From: Hyphomicrobiales bacterium
GTDB lineage: Bacteria > Pseudomonadota > Alphaproteobacteria > Rhizobiales > Rhizobiaceae
DNA: 32,885 nt
Direction of reading: 5' to 3'
Assembly (NCBI GenBank): GCA_030456445.1
Contig: JAKDNM010000031.1
Coordinates: 1 to 32,885 of the forward strand
The notes under the pieces were generated by a model. It was given only the letters and a program-made list of their open reading frames with translations, was not told where the DNA came from and searched no databases. Shown piece by piece: positions 8,014 through 17,057 of this stretch (position 1 is its first letter; every line of letters begins with the position of its first letter). Made by a program: the position numbers and the translations under genes.

Positions 8014-9237
8014 ATGACCGAAACGAACTCCTCGGAAATTCTGGTGGCGGGAGCCGGGCCGGCCGGCATGATCGCCGCGCTTGCCTTCGCGTGCAACGGC
8101 TTCTCCGTGACGCTCGCCGGCCCGCCGGCCGCGCCCGACGACCGCAGGACCACGGCGCTGATGATGCCTTCGCTGGCGTTCCTGAAGGAACTCGGGCTTT
8201 TCGATGCGCTCACCGAAAGCGCCGCGCCGCTCAGGGCCATGCGAATCGTCGACGGCACTTCGCGGCTCGTCCGCAGTCCCACGGTGACCTTCCGCGCGAG
8301 CGAGATCGGCGAGACGGCCTTCGGCTACAATATCCCCAACAAGCATCTGCTGAATTGCCTGGAAACCGCCGTGCGGGAGAATGGCGCAATCGAATGGCGC
8401 GAATCACTCGTCTCGGGATACCGGCTTTCCGATCATGAAGCGGCAGCGGAACTGGACGGCGACACAATCACGGCGCGCCTGGTGGTGGCGGCGGACGGTC
8501 GTTCCTCGCCGGCAAGAGAGGCGGCCGGCATCCGCGCGCTCCGGCATGGCCACACTCAGTCGGCGCTCGTCCTGAATTTCGCACACACACGCGACCACGG
8601 TAACGCCTCCACCGAATTCCACACCGAGACCGGGCCGTTCACGCAAGTTCCCCTGCCCGGAAGGCGGTCGAGCCTCGTCTGGGTTGTTCATCCGGGGACG
8701 GCTGAGCGGCTGGTGGAAATGAGCGATGACGCTATCTCCGTGGAAATCGAGGAGCGCATGCAGTCCATGCTCGGCAAGGTGCAGGTCGAGCCGGGCCGGC
8801 AAGTCTATCCGCTCTCCTCGGCCATGCCGTCGCGGTTCGGAGCGCGGCGCGTGGCGCTGGTGGGCGAGGCGGCGCATCTTTTCCCGCCGATCGGAGCGCA
8901 AGGGCTAAATCTCGGCGTCCGCGACATCCATGATCTCGTTGCCATCACATGCGCCAGCCGTGAAGATCCGGGCTCCCCGGCCACGCTCCTGCGCTACGAT
9001 GCGCGGCGGCGGCCAGACATCATGGCGCGCAGCGGCGCCGTCAACATGCTCAATTATTCGCTTTTGTCCGACTTCCTGCCGGCGCAGTTCATGCGCAGCG
9101 CCGGCATCGGCCTGCTTGCCGGCTTCGCGCCGTTGCGCGGCTTCTTCATGCGCGAGGGCCTGCGCCCCGGCAGCGGCTGGCGGCATGTCTTCGGCGGACG
9201 CGTGACGGAGCCACGCCACCCCTCAGAGACCGTTTGA
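8014..9237 (+). CDS. UbiH/UbiF/COQ6-family FAD-dependent hydroxylase
   Basis: Class A flavoprotein monooxygenase (PF01494) of the ubiquinone-ring hydroxylase family, expected to use NAD(P)H and O2 at the inner membrane face. It has the FAD-binding GAGPAG (residues 13-18), the internal DGRSSPAREAAG motif, and the second FAD motif VALVGEAAHLFPP followed by GAQGLNLGVRD. That motif carries Glu in place of the usual Asp of GDxxH, a conservative change seen in some family members. I chose ATG 8014 because it starts six residues before the beta-strand leading into the dinucleotide fold and is preceded by GAGGACGGA; upstream frame is not protein-like. 407 aa. Which ring carbon it hydroxylates cannot be read from sequence; no other ubi gene is adjacent. 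Confidence 0.85.
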   Translation: MTETNSSEILVAGAGPAGMIAALAFACNGFSVTLAGPPAAPDDRRTTALMMPSLAFLKELGLFDALTESAAPLRAMRIVDGTSRLVRSPTVTFRASEIGETAFGYNIPNKHLLNCLETAVRENGAIEWRESLVSGYRLSDHEAAAELDGDTITARLVVAADGRSSPAREAAGIRALRHGHTQSALVLNFAHTRDHGNASTEFHTETGPFTQVPLPGRRSSLVWVVHPGTAERLVEMSDDAISVEIEERMQSMLGKVQVEPGRQVYPLSSAMPSRFGARRVALVGEAAHLFPPIGAQGLNLGVRDIHDLVAITCASREDPGSPATLLRYDARRRPDIMARSGAVNMLNYSLLSDFLPAQFMRSAGIGLLAGFAPLRGFFMREGLRPGSGWRHVFGGRVTEPRHPSETV

Positions 9238-9265
9238 AATTCGTCAGGCCGGGCTGCAAACGGTC
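9228..9265. terminator. Possible bidirectional hairpin in convergent gap
   Basis: GACCGTTTG (9228-9236) and CAAACGGTC (9257-9265) form a perfect 9-bp inverted repeat with a 20-nt spacer. It spans the stop codon of the hydroxylase gene and the gap before the convergent AEC transporter gene. There is no U tract on either side, so termination is only a guess from its position. Confidence 0.35.
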
Positions 9266-9267
9266 CC

Positions 9268-10230
9268 TCAGGGGAAGAGGTCCGGCGGCAGCATGCCGCT
9301 GGTGATGAAATAGAGCAGAGCCGTCACCGTCCCGACCGACAGCACCGTGGTCAGCAGAATACTGGCCGAGGCCCGCTCCACCCAGACATGATATTGCTGG
9401 GCGATGACGAAGACGTTGGTCGCGGTCGGCAGCGAGGCGAGCAGCACCGCCGCGAACACCCATGTGGGCGAAAAGTTGCCGACGAGGCTCAGCATCACGT
9501 AGCAGAGAGCCGGATGCAGCACGAGTTTCAGGAGCGCGATGGCGCCAAGCTCGCGCGGCACCCGTTTCAGCGGTCTGAGCGCCAGGGTGACGCCCATCGC
9601 AAACAGCGCGCAAGGAGCAGCCGCTTTCGCCAGATAATCGAGCAGCCGGTCGAGCGCCACTGGCGCCTGAAAGCCAAACGCGGCTGCCGCAACCCCGAAG
9701 GCGGTCGCTATGATGAAGGGATGGAGCGCGATCTTCTTGACCACGCCAACGGCAAGGGTCAGCGGCGGCTCCCTGTCGCTGCCGGCGAGCGCCATCATCA
9801 TCGGCGCGATGGTGAAATGCATGATGTTTTCGAAGCAGAAGATGAGCGCAACGGGAACGGCCGCCTGTTCGCCGAGCGCCAAGATCGCCAGCCCCGGACC
9901 CATGTAGCCGATGTTCCCATAGGCCGCCGAAAGGCCGCGTATCGTGCTCTCCGCGATCTTGCCGCGCGACAAGAGCAACGACGACAGGAACATGATCATG
10001 AAGATGATGAAGGTGGAAAACACCGAGCCGAACATGAAGGTCCATTCGGTGAGCTTTTCGATCGGCGTCTTGGAGAGAAGCTGGAAGAACAGCGCCGGCA
10101 GCGCGACATAGATGACGAAGATGTTCATCCAGCCGAGCGCCTCGATCGGCTGGCGCGCGATGCGCGCGACCACGTAGCCGACAAAGATCAGCCCGAAGAA
10201 GGGCAGGACGAGGCCGAAGACGTCCGTCAT
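9268..10230 (-). CDS. AEC family transporter (auxin efflux carrier-like permease)
   Basis: Inner-membrane secondary transporter of the AEC/MdcF family (PF03547), 320 aa, with about ten transmembrane helices in two five-helix halves. Family features include the N-terminal LPFFGLIFVGYVVAR, NIFVIYVALPALFFQLL, and the first-half crossover segment AAYGNIGYMGPGLA (helix-breaking N-x-G-Y-M-G). Members export or import organic anions such as malonate or malate; the substrate here is not predictable. It lies 52 bp behind homoserine dehydrogenase and is probably the last gene of that operon. Its Shine-Dalgarno GGAGG sits six bases before ATG, inside a small hairpin (10234-10246). Confidence 0.85.
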   Translation of the reverse strand: MTDVFGLVLPFFGLIFVGYVVARIARQPIEALGWMNIFVIYVALPALFFQLLSKTPIEKLTEWTFMFGSVFSTFIIFMIMFLSSLLLSRGKIAESTIRGLSAAYGNIGYMGPGLAILALGEQAAVPVALIFCFENIMHFTIAPMMMALAGSDREPPLTLAVGVVKKIALHPFIIATAFGVAAAAFGFQAPVALDRLLDYLAKAAAPCALFAMGVTLALRPLKRVPRELGAIALLKLVLHPALCYVMLSLVGNFSPTWVFAAVLLASLPTATNVFVIAQQYHVWVERASASILLTTVLSVGTVTALLYFITSGMLPPDLFP

Positions 10231-10282
10231 TCAGAGCCTCCGGCTCGACATGGAGAGAAACTTCAGCCGCCCGCGCAGCTCG

Positions 10283-11596
10283 TCAGCCCGCCCGCTCGAT
10301 GCGGATCACCTGCGGCTTGTCGATCAGATGGCCGTCTTTGGTGATCCCCTCGACGGCCCGACGGACGGCTGCTTCCGTCGTCTCGTGCGTCACGAGGATC
10401 ACCGTCTTCCGGTCGTCCGAACGCTTTTCGCCTGCGTGCTGCACGATCGATTCCAGCGAGATATCATTGTCGGACATACGCCTTGCGATCGCGGCGAAGA
10501 CGCCGATGCGGTCATGCACTGTCAGGCGAATGAAATAGCCGCCGGCATGCGCCCGCATCCGTGCCTTGCGGTAGGGCCTCAATTCCTTCGCCGGCCATCC
10601 GAAAACCGGCCCGTGCTGGAAGCCCGGCCGGCTCTTGGCGATGTCGGCGATGTCGCCGACGACGGCCGACGCGGTGGCGTTGCCCCCTGCCCCCGGCCCC
10701 GACAGCAGAAGCTCGCCCAGAATATCGGTCTCGATGGCGACCGCGTTGGTGACGCCATGTACCTGCGCGATGACGCTGGCGGTCGGCACCATGGTCGGGT
10801 GGACACGCTGCTCGATGCCGGTCTCGGTCATCTGCGCCACGCCGAGGAGCTTGATGCGGTAGCCGAGTTCGCCCGCCGCCTGTATGTCCGCCTGCGTGAT
10901 GTTGGAGATGCCTTCCATATAGATGTCGCCGGCCGAGATGCGGCAGCCGAAGGCGATGCTGGTCAGGATAGCGAGCTTGTGCGCGGTATCCTGACCCTCG
11001 ATGTCGAAGGTCGGATCGGCCTCGGCATAGCCAAGCCGCTGCGCGTCCTTCAGGCATTCGTCGAAGGACAGGCCCTCCGCCTCCATGCGGGTCAGGATAT
11101 AGTTGCAGGTGCCGTTCAGGATGCCGAAGATGCGGCCGACCGAATTACCGGCAAGCGCCTCGCGCAGGGTCTTGATGACCGGGATGCCGCCGGCCACCGC
11201 CGCCTCGTAGTTCAAAAGCACGCCCTTCTTTTCCGCCACCTCGGCCAGCGTCAGGCCATGGCGAGCGAGGAGCGCCTTGTTGGCGGTGACGACGTGACAG
11301 CCCGCATCGAGCGCCGCACGCACGCTTTTCCGCGCCGCTCCTTCCTCCCCGCCGATCAGTTCCACGAAGACGTCGATATCGGCGGATTTCGCCAACGCCG
11401 CCGGATCGTCGAACCATTTCACATTGTCGAGCGGAATACTGCGGTCACGGCTCCGGTCACGCGCCGAGACGGCGGTCACCGCGATCGGCCGGCCGCATTG
11501 CCGCGTCAGTTCATCCGACTTCTCGGCCAGCACGCGGACGACCGCCGCGCCGACCGTGCCCAGCCCGGCAATCCCAACACGCAACGCTTCGGCCAT
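10283..11596 (-). CDS. hom: Homoserine dehydrogenase
   Basis: Reduces aspartate-4-semialdehyde to homoserine with NAD(P)H, feeding threonine, methionine and isoleucine synthesis. The 437-aa protein has the three usual parts: an NAD(P)-binding domain with GIAGLGTVG near residue 8; the catalytic domain with NKALLARHG, YEAAVAGGIP, GILNGTCNYILTRM and GYAEADPTFDIEGQD; and a C-terminal ACT domain starting about residue 350 (FIRLTVHDRIGVFAAIA) that normally mediates threonine feedback inhibition. ATG 11596 is the natural start. It follows the aminotransferase gene by 41 bp and precedes the AEC transporter by 52 bp on the same strand. Confidence 0.97.
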   Translation of the reverse strand: MAEALRVGIAGLGTVGAAVVRVLAEKSDELTRQCGRPIAVTAVSARDRSRDRSIPLDNVKWFDDPAALAKSADIDVFVELIGGEEGAARKSVRAALDAGCHVVTANKALLARHGLTLAEVAEKKGVLLNYEAAVAGGIPVIKTLREALAGNSVGRIFGILNGTCNYILTRMEAEGLSFDECLKDAQRLGYAEADPTFDIEGQDTAHKLAILTSIAFGCRISAGDIYMEGISNITQADIQAAGELGYRIKLLGVAQMTETGIEQRVHPTMVPTASVIAQVHGVTNAVAIETDILGELLLSGPGAGGNATASAVVGDIADIAKSRPGFQHGPVFGWPAKELRPYRKARMRAHAGGYFIRLTVHDRIGVFAAIARRMSDNDISLESIVQHAGEKRSDDRKTVILVTHETTEAAVRRAVEGITKDGHLIDKPQVIRIERAG

Positions 11597-11637
11597 CTAC
11601 CGCCGCCCCCCTCAAATTAGGAAAATGATTGAATCGC

Positions 11638-12855
11638 TCAGCGGCGGGCGCTGAGCGGAATGACGTTGTCGAGCGTCGATGATGCGGACGTCAGGAAGCG
11701 CTTGACGTTGCGCGCGGCCTGGCGGATGCGGTGCTCGTTTTCGACCAGCGCGATGCGGACGAAATCGTCCCCGTGCTCGCCAAAGCCGATGCCCGGCGCG
11801 ACTGCCACATCCGCCTTCTCGATCAGGAGTTTTGAAAATTCCAGCGAGCCGAGCGACTTGAAAGGCTCCGGTATCGGCGCCCAGGCGAACATGGTCGCGG
11901 CAGGTGCCGGAATGTCCCAGCCGGCGCGCCCGAACGCCTCGACCATCACATCGCGACGGCGGCGATAGACGTCGCGCACTTCGGCGATCTCGACACCATC
12001 GCCGTTGAGCGCCGCCGTCGCCGCCACCTGGATCGGTGTGAAGGCGCCGTAGTCGAGATAGGATTTCACGCGGGTGAGCGCGGCGATCAGCCGCTCGTTG
12101 CCGACGGCAAAACCCATGCGCCAGCCGGGCATGGAAAACGTCTTCGACATCGAGGTGAACTCGACCGCGATATCCATCGCGCCCGGCACCTGGAGGATCG
12201 AGGGCGGCGGCGCGCCGTCGAAATAGATCTCCGCATAGGCGAGGTCGGACAACAGGATGATGTCGTTCTTCTTCGCGTAGGCGACGATGTCCTTATAGAA
12301 GTCGAGCGTGGCTACGTGCGCCGTCGGATTGGACGGATAGTTGAGGATGAGTGCCAACGGTTTTGGGATCGAATGCCGGACGGCGCGCTCCAGTGCGAGG
12401 ATAAAACCTTCGTCCGGCTCGGCCTGGATGGAGCGGATGACGCCGCCCGACATGATGAAACCGAAGGCATGGATCGGATAGGTCGGATTGGGGCAGATGA
12501 CCACGTCGCCCGGCGCGGTGATCGCCTGCGCCATATTGGCGAAGCCTTCCTTGGAGCCCAGCGTCGCGACGATTTGGGTTTCCGGGTCGAGCTTCACGTT
12601 GAAGCGCCGGGCGTAGTAGTTCGCCTGGGCACGGCGCAGGCCGGGGATGCCGCGCGAGGAGGAATAGCGATGCGTGCGCGGATCGCGCACCACCTCGCAC
12701 AATTTGTCGACGATCGCCGTCGGCGTCGGCAGGTCCGGATTGCCCATGCCAAGGTCGATGATGTCGGCACCCTCGGCGCGCGCGCTCGCCTTCAGGCGAT
12801 TCACCTGTTCGAAGACATAAGGCGGGAGCCTGCGGACCTTGTGAAACTCTTCCAT
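11638..12855 (-). CDS. PLP-dependent class I/II aminotransferase (AlaC/DapL-like)
   Basis: Fold-type I aminotransferase, 405 aa, cytosolic. The PLP lysine is Lys238 in SMSKTFSMPGWRMGF; the substrate/cofactor features IDLGMGNPDLPTP, NPTYPIHAFG and ILNYPSNPTAHVA are present. The MSKxFxMPGWRxGF pattern and length fit the group often annotated either as glutamate-pyruvate aminotransferase AlaC or LL-diaminopimelate aminotransferase; alphaproteobacteria generally use the succinylase route to lysine, so alanine or broad-specificity transamination is the safer reading. ATG 12855. It heads a minus-strand operon with hom and the AEC transporter, which would fit amino acid metabolism. Confidence 0.88.
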   Translation of the reverse strand: MEEFHKVRRLPPYVFEQVNRLKASARAEGADIIDLGMGNPDLPTPTAIVDKLCEVVRDPRTHRYSSSRGIPGLRRAQANYYARRFNVKLDPETQIVATLGSKEGFANMAQAITAPGDVVICPNPTYPIHAFGFIMSGGVIRSIQAEPDEGFILALERAVRHSIPKPLALILNYPSNPTAHVATLDFYKDIVAYAKKNDIILLSDLAYAEIYFDGAPPPSILQVPGAMDIAVEFTSMSKTFSMPGWRMGFAVGNERLIAALTRVKSYLDYGAFTPIQVAATAALNGDGVEIAEVRDVYRRRRDVMVEAFGRAGWDIPAPAATMFAWAPIPEPFKSLGSLEFSKLLIEKADVAVAPGIGFGEHGDDFVRIALVENEHRIRQAARNVKRFLTSASSTLDNVIPLSARR

Positions 12856-12921
12856 CTTCTTGTTCCGGTCGATTTGGGGAAGCCAAGTGCGCGGGCGATA
12901 TACACCCGATGCGCATGGCCG

Positions 12922-13320
12922 TCACTGTCCCTCGATTTCTTTCAGCACCTGTTCATTGTGCGCCTTGCCGGCCTGCCGCATCCGGGCGATGTCGGCATTG
13001 GCGGCGGCCGTGTCGGCGGGCTTTGCGTCAAGCCTCGCCTTCGCCGAATCGAGTTCCTTGGTCTTGGCGGCGACCTGGGTGTCGGTAAGCTGCGTAGTTG
13101 CCCCCTTCTGCCGGATATTGAGGTTGGGATACTGTCCCGTGTCGCGCGGCCCTCCATACGTCCCGTCGGCGGCGGGATGCGGCACCGCGTCCTCGATGGC
13201 GAAATTGGACGCACATCCGGCAAGCAGCATGAAGGAAGACAGGGCGGCTATTGCGGCGAGGAGATTTATCACCGCCGGGCCGACGCGGCGATCGGCCCCG
13301 CTACCCGCACCAGATTTCAT
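12922..13320 (-). CDS. Small putative lipoprotein, function unknown
   Basis: About 132 aa. The hydrophobic stretch INLLAAIAALSSFMLLAGC ends in a good lipobox (LAGC, Cys at about residue 36), so the mature product is probably a lipid-anchored periplasmic protein. The mature part is short, polar and charged: a Pro/Gly-rich start, then a predicted helical C-terminal half rich in Lys, Ala, Asp and Gln (TKELDSAKARLDAK onwards) that could form a coiled coil. Two ATGs are adjacent (13323, 13320); AGGA lies 7 nt before the second. It is divergent from phaC and 66 bp upstream of the aminotransferase gene, possibly co-transcribed with it. I do not recognise a named family. Confidence 0.75.
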   Translation of the reverse strand: MKSGAGSGADRRVGPAVINLLAAIAALSSFMLLAGCASNFAIEDAVPHPAADGTYGGPRDTGQYPNLNIRQKGATTQLTDTQVAAKTKELDSAKARLDAKPADTAAANADIARMRQAGKAHNEQVLKEIEGQ

Positions 13321-13352
13321 CATATATTCCTAGCCTTCGCGCGGGTTTCCGG

Positions 13353-13381
13353 TTGGACCCGGATCGAACTCACATGATATT
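13353..13381 (+). promoter_or_regulatory. Possible phaC promoter
   Basis: TTGGAC (13353-13358), a 17-bp spacer and GATATT (13376-13381) resemble a housekeeping promoter about 55 bp before the phaC ATG. The match is moderate, particularly at the -10. Confidence 0.35.
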
Positions 13382-13436
13382 ATGGCATTAAGGCGCTGAA
13401 CGAAAGTTCGATGCGTCACGGAGGAGCAGTAAGGCG

Positions 13437-15275
13437 ATGACCGACAAGAAGAAAGAGGCGGAACGGAAGGAAAGCCCGCCCTCTTCCGTCGAGCAATACG
13501 TCATCAGCGACCCTGATCGCTTCGCCCTCAACCTTGCGCGCATGGTCGAGGAAGCCGGCAAGGCGGCATCGGCATGGGTCAAGCCACGTGAGGAAGGTGC
13601 CCGGCATGACGTCGTGGCCGAGCCGGTGGCGGACATGGTCAAGACCCTCTCCAAGCTCACCGAATACTGGCTGTCGGACCCGACGCGCGCGCTCGAGGCG
13701 CAGACCCGCCTCTTCTCCGGCTATATGGAAGTCTGGACGAATTCGCTGCGCCGCTTGGGCGAAGGCGAGGAAGCCGCCTCTAGCGAGAGCCTCAAGCCGG
13801 AAAAGGGCGACAAGAGGTTCATGGATCCGGAATGGGGCAGGAACGCCTTCTTCGACTTCCTCAAGCAGACCTATCTCGTTACCAGCCGCTGGGCCAACGA
13901 CCTCGTCGAGCACGCCGAGGGGCTCGACGAGCACACCAAGCACAAGGCAGGTTTCTACGTGAAGCAGGTCGCCAACGCGATCTCGCCGTCCAACTTCATC
14001 CTGACCAACCCCGAGCTTTTCCGCGAAACGGTCGCCAGCAACGGCGAAAACCTCGTCGCCGGCATGAAGATGCTGACGGAGGATATCACGGCGGGGGGCG
14101 GCGATTTGCGCCTGCGCCAGGCCGATTATTCCAAATTCGCCGTCGGAAAGAACCTCGCCATGACCCCCGGCAAGGTGATCGCGCAAAGCGAACTGGCGGA
14201 GATCATCCAGTATGAACCGGCGACCGACGAGGTGCTGAAGCGGCCGCTCCTCATCTGCCCGCCATGGATCAACAAATTCTACATCCTCGACCTCAATCCG
14301 CAAAAATCCTTCATCCGCTGGGCCGTCGAGCAGGGTCATACCGTCTTCGTCATCTCGTGGGTCAATCCCGACGAGCGCCACGGTCGCAAGGACTGGGACG
14401 CCTATATCGAGGAAGGATTGCGGTTCGCGCTCGATACGATCGAGGAGGAAACGGGCGAGCGGGAAGTCAACACGATCGGCTACTGCGTCGGCGGCACGCT
14501 GCTTGCCGCGTCGCTGGCGCTTTTCGCGCAGGAAGGCAACGAGCGCATCAAAACCGCGACCTTCCTCACGACCCAGGTCGATTTCACCTATGCCGGCGAC
14601 CTGAAGGTGTTCGTGGACGAAAGCCAGATCTCGGCTCTCGAAAAATCGATGAACGAGAAGGGCTATCTCGAAGGCAACAAGATGGCCACGGCCTTCAACA
14701 TGCTGCGTTCCGGCGACCTGATCTGGCCCTATGTCGTCAACAATTACCTGCGCGGCAAGGAGCCCCTGCCGTTCGACCTGCTCTACTGGAATTCCGATTC
14801 GACGCGCATGGCGGCGGCGAACCACTCCTATTACCTGCGCAACTGCTATCTGGAAAATAATCTCAGCGGCGGCACGATGGAACTTGGTGGCCGCAAGCTG
14901 TCGCTTTCCGATGTAACCATCCCGATCTTCAACCAGGCTTCGCGGGAAGACCATATCGCGCCGCTGCGCTCGGTCTTTTTCGGCAGCCGTTATTTCGGCG
15001 GCGATGTCGAATTCCTGCTTGCCGGCTCCGGCCACATTGCCGGCGTGGTCAACCCGCCGGCGGCAAACAAATACCAGTACTGGACGGGTGCCAGGCCGGC
15101 CGGCGCACTGGAGGACTGGCTGGCGAGCGCGCAAGAACATCCGGGTTCCTGGTGGCCTTACTGGCAATCATGGATCGAGAGATACGGCAATGAGCGTGTC
15201 CCGGCGCGCGCGCCCGGCAGCAAGCACAAGACACTTGGCGACGCCCCCGGAAGCTACGTAACAGTACGTATCTGA
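13437..15275 (+). CDS. phaC: Class I poly(3-hydroxyalkanoate) synthase
   Basis: Polymerises 3-hydroxyacyl-CoA into PHA at the surface of storage granules. At 612 aa it is a class I enzyme (single-subunit, short-chain substrates). Catalytic residues can be placed: Cys350 in the lipase-like box GYCVGG, Asp505 in SREDHIAP and His533 in GSGHIAGV. The N-terminal PhaC_N domain with [13 protein letters not shown] and the [12 protein letters not shown] strand are also clear. ATG 13437 is preceded by GGAGG (with 11 nt to the start) and AAGG nearer. The small lipoprotein gene is divergent; no phaR/phaP or phaAB genes are in the window, the usual rhizobial arrangement being dispersed. No terminator is obvious behind it. 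Confidence 0.96.
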   Translation: MTDKKKEAERKESPPSSVEQYVISDPDRFALNLARMVEEAGKAASAWVKPREEGARHDVVAEPVADMVKTLSKLTEYWLSDPTRALEAQTRLFSGYMEVWTNSLRRLGEGEEAASSESLKPEKGDKRFMDPEWGRNAFFDFLKQTYLVTSRWANDLVEHAEGLDEHTKHKAGFYVKQVANAISPSNFILTNPELFRETVASNGENLVAGMKMLTEDITAGGGDLRLRQADYSKFAVGKNLAMTPGKVIAQSELAEIIQYEPATDEVLKRPLLICPPWINKFYILDLNPQKSFIRWAVEQGHTVFVISWVNPDERHGRKDWDAYIEEGLRFALDTIEEETGEREVNTIGYCVGGTLLAASLALFAQEGNERIKTATFLTTQVDFTYAGDLKVFVDESQISALEKSMNEKGYLEGNKMATAFNMLRSGDLIWPYVVNNYLRGKEPLPFDLLYWNSDSTRMAAANHSYYLRNCYLENNLSGGTMELGGRKLSLSDVTIPIFNQASREDHIAPLRSVFFGSRYFGGDVEFLLAGSGHIAGVVNPPAANKYQYWTGARPAGALEDWLASAQEHPGSWWPYWQSWIERYGNERVPARAPGSKHKTLGDAPGSYVTVRI

Positions 15276-15592
15276 CGCTTACAATCAGTGACCGCATTTC
15301 GTTGCATTTCGGCAACTATGCCGGCCAAATCCGCTTGACCCTCAATAAGTTGCAACGCATGTTGCGTTTCGGCAACGCCCTGCTTCGGGGTGTGCAGTTC
15401 TTGTCTTTGCGGAAAATAGTGGCGGAGACCTCCGGCTGCGGCAGGGCACGCCGTCTATACCGGATACTAGAATGCGTGTTCTCGCCGGCTACCTGCCGGA
15501 TTTTTGAGTGAAGGCGCTGTCCATAGCGGGCAAGCGCAGAGGGAATGACCACCGGCGCGAGGGATGCAAGCGTCGAAATAGGGGAAGACGTT
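15276..15592. other. Intergenic region with repeated GTTGC...GCAAC motifs
   Basis: 317 bp between phaC and the M15-like lipoprotein gene with no credible ORF. It holds two copies of GTTGC(A/G)TTTCGGCAAC (15301-15316 and 15361-15376) exactly 60 bp apart and a GTTGCAAC palindrome at 15349-15356. A CTTGACC that could be a -35 lies at 15334-15340, with CATGTT 17 bp further. These may be the promoter and operator of the downstream gene; that is inference. Confidence 0.45.
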
Positions 15593-16879
15593 TTGAGATC
15601 AGCCCGACGGCACTCCGCCCGACTGTTCCGAACGGCTTTGCTCGCCGGCTCTCTGGCTTTCGTGGTCTCGTCCTGCACCACCAACGACCCCAACATGCAT
15701 TTCGCAATGGCGCCATCCGTGCCGACTGTGCCAGGCATGATGGCGGAGGTCGCCGCCAACCGCGTGCCGGCGGATACCGACGCTGCGACCACGGCGCTGG
15801 CCCCTGCCGAAGCGAACGCCGCCGGTCCGGCTTCGGCCGATGCGGCGCCGGCACAAGATAGCGGCGTGCCGGCGATGGCAGTTGCCGCCGCGCAGGGCAC
15901 CGCCGATGTTCCGCTTCCAGATGTGGTCGCCTATGTGCCGACTCCCAATCCGGAAAGTCCGTTCGCTGCCGCCATGCCCGGGCTCGACAACGGGGCCGCC
16001 GCAACGGCCGAAACGCTTCCGCTCGTGGCGTTGATCCCCGAACCGAATCCTGTCGCAAGCGGTCAAATCCCCGTACCGGTCGACATCCAGGCCCCCAGCA
16101 AAGACACACCGTCGCAAGCGACGGCCTATGCGGGTCCCGGCCCCGCACCGGCGCCGCACAAGCCGCGTGGTTTTTTCGCGTTGCTCTTCGCGCCGTCCTC
16201 GGACCACGATATCGTCACCAAGGCCTCTGCCCATGAACAGCCCCGGATCGTCGCTTCGATCGACCGGAATGACGCCAAGCCGCTGATCGACACGCACGCT
16301 CCGGTCAAACCTGTAGTCGATATCGATTCGGATGAAGAGGCTCCGGCGATGGCGCATTACAGCGCCGGAAGCCCGCTTCCGGGCGTTCGCAACGGCAACT
16401 CGCTGTTCGACATCACGCGGAAATCGGGCGGGGGCGATAACAGCGACGTCGATATCAACGAGGAAGGCGCGGCACCCGTGGAAGTGGCCTCGGCGGCCGG
16501 CATGGCAAGGCTTGACCCGCACGGCCTCCTCCTGCAGCGGGAGACGGTGGACACAGCCTGCCTGCGCCCCCCTCTCCTGGCTGTATTGAAGAGGATCGAG
16601 CAGCATTACGGCCGCAAACTGGTCGTCACCTCCGGCTACCGCAGCCGCGTCCACAATGCGGCCGCGCGGGGCGCGCGCAATTCGCTGCATATGTATTGCG
16701 CCGCCGCCGACGTGCAGATGCCGGGCGTCAGCAAATGGGAACTCGCCGCCTATGCGCGCTCCATGCAGGGGCGCGGCGGTGTCGGCACCTATTGCTATAC
16801 GAAATCCGTCCATATCGACATCGGCCCGGAACGCGACTGGAACTGGCGCTGCAGGCGCAAACGGCACCGGCACGGGTAG
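15593..16879 (+). CDS. YcbK-like (DUF882/M15-type) lipoprotein with long disordered linker
   Basis: Predicted lipid-anchored periplasmic protein whose C-terminal domain belongs to the M15/DUF882 peptidase-like group acting on peptidoglycan stem peptides. The domain starts at about MARLDPHGL and includes VVTSGYRSRVHN, the zinc-ligand motif H-x6-D in SLHMYCAAADVQM, and the third ligand in SVHIDIGP. The N-terminus is a basic stretch then ALLAGSLAFVVSSC, a usable lipobox (VSSC, Cys28). About 270 residues between are rich in Ala, Pro and Asp and look disordered. It ends in an arginine/histidine-rich tail (CRRKRHRHG). I prefer TTG 15593 (GGGGA seven bases upstream, 428 aa) over ATG 15545, whose Shine-Dalgarno is too close. 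Confidence 0.8.
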   Translation: MRSARRHSARLFRTALLAGSLAFVVSSCTTNDPNMHFAMAPSVPTVPGMMAEVAANRVPADTDAATTALAPAEANAAGPASADAAPAQDSGVPAMAVAAAQGTADVPLPDVVAYVPTPNPESPFAAAMPGLDNGAAATAETLPLVALIPEPNPVASGQIPVPVDIQAPSKDTPSQATAYAGPGPAPAPHKPRGFFALLFAPSSDHDIVTKASAHEQPRIVASIDRNDAKPLIDTHAPVKPVVDIDSDEEAPAMAHYSAGSPLPGVRNGNSLFDITRKSGGGDNSDVDINEEGAAPVEVASAAGMARLDPHGLLLQRETVDTACLRPPLLAVLKRIEQHYGRKLVVTSGYRSRVHNAAARGARNSLHMYCAAADVQMPGVSKWELAAYARSMQGRGGVGTYCYTKSVHIDIGPERDWNWRCRRKRHRHG

Positions 16880-17057
16880 GCTTTCAGGGCTGGATCACGA
16901 CGCCGGGAAATTGGTCCGCATCGAGTGGCGATTGAATTGCCGCGACCGTCTTCGATTAACTAAACCCACCGATTAGTTTCATCTTTACCTTCCCGCTTAA
17001 CCCGGCCTGAGTGCTTCATCGATAATATCGCGCCAGACCAGGTACGGGTGCGGTAGA

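Noticed and set aside
13416..15167. 583-codon minus-strand open frame opposite phaC
   Set aside because: Shadow frame: composition is Arg/Val/Asp-rich with no recognisable motif, while phaC carries its full catalytic triad.
16880..17057. AACTAA/TTAGTT inverted repeat as terminator after the M15-like gene
   Set aside because: The 6-bp stem is AT-rich with a 9-nt loop and an interrupted T tract; no reliable terminator. Nothing else was seen in this 178-bp gap.
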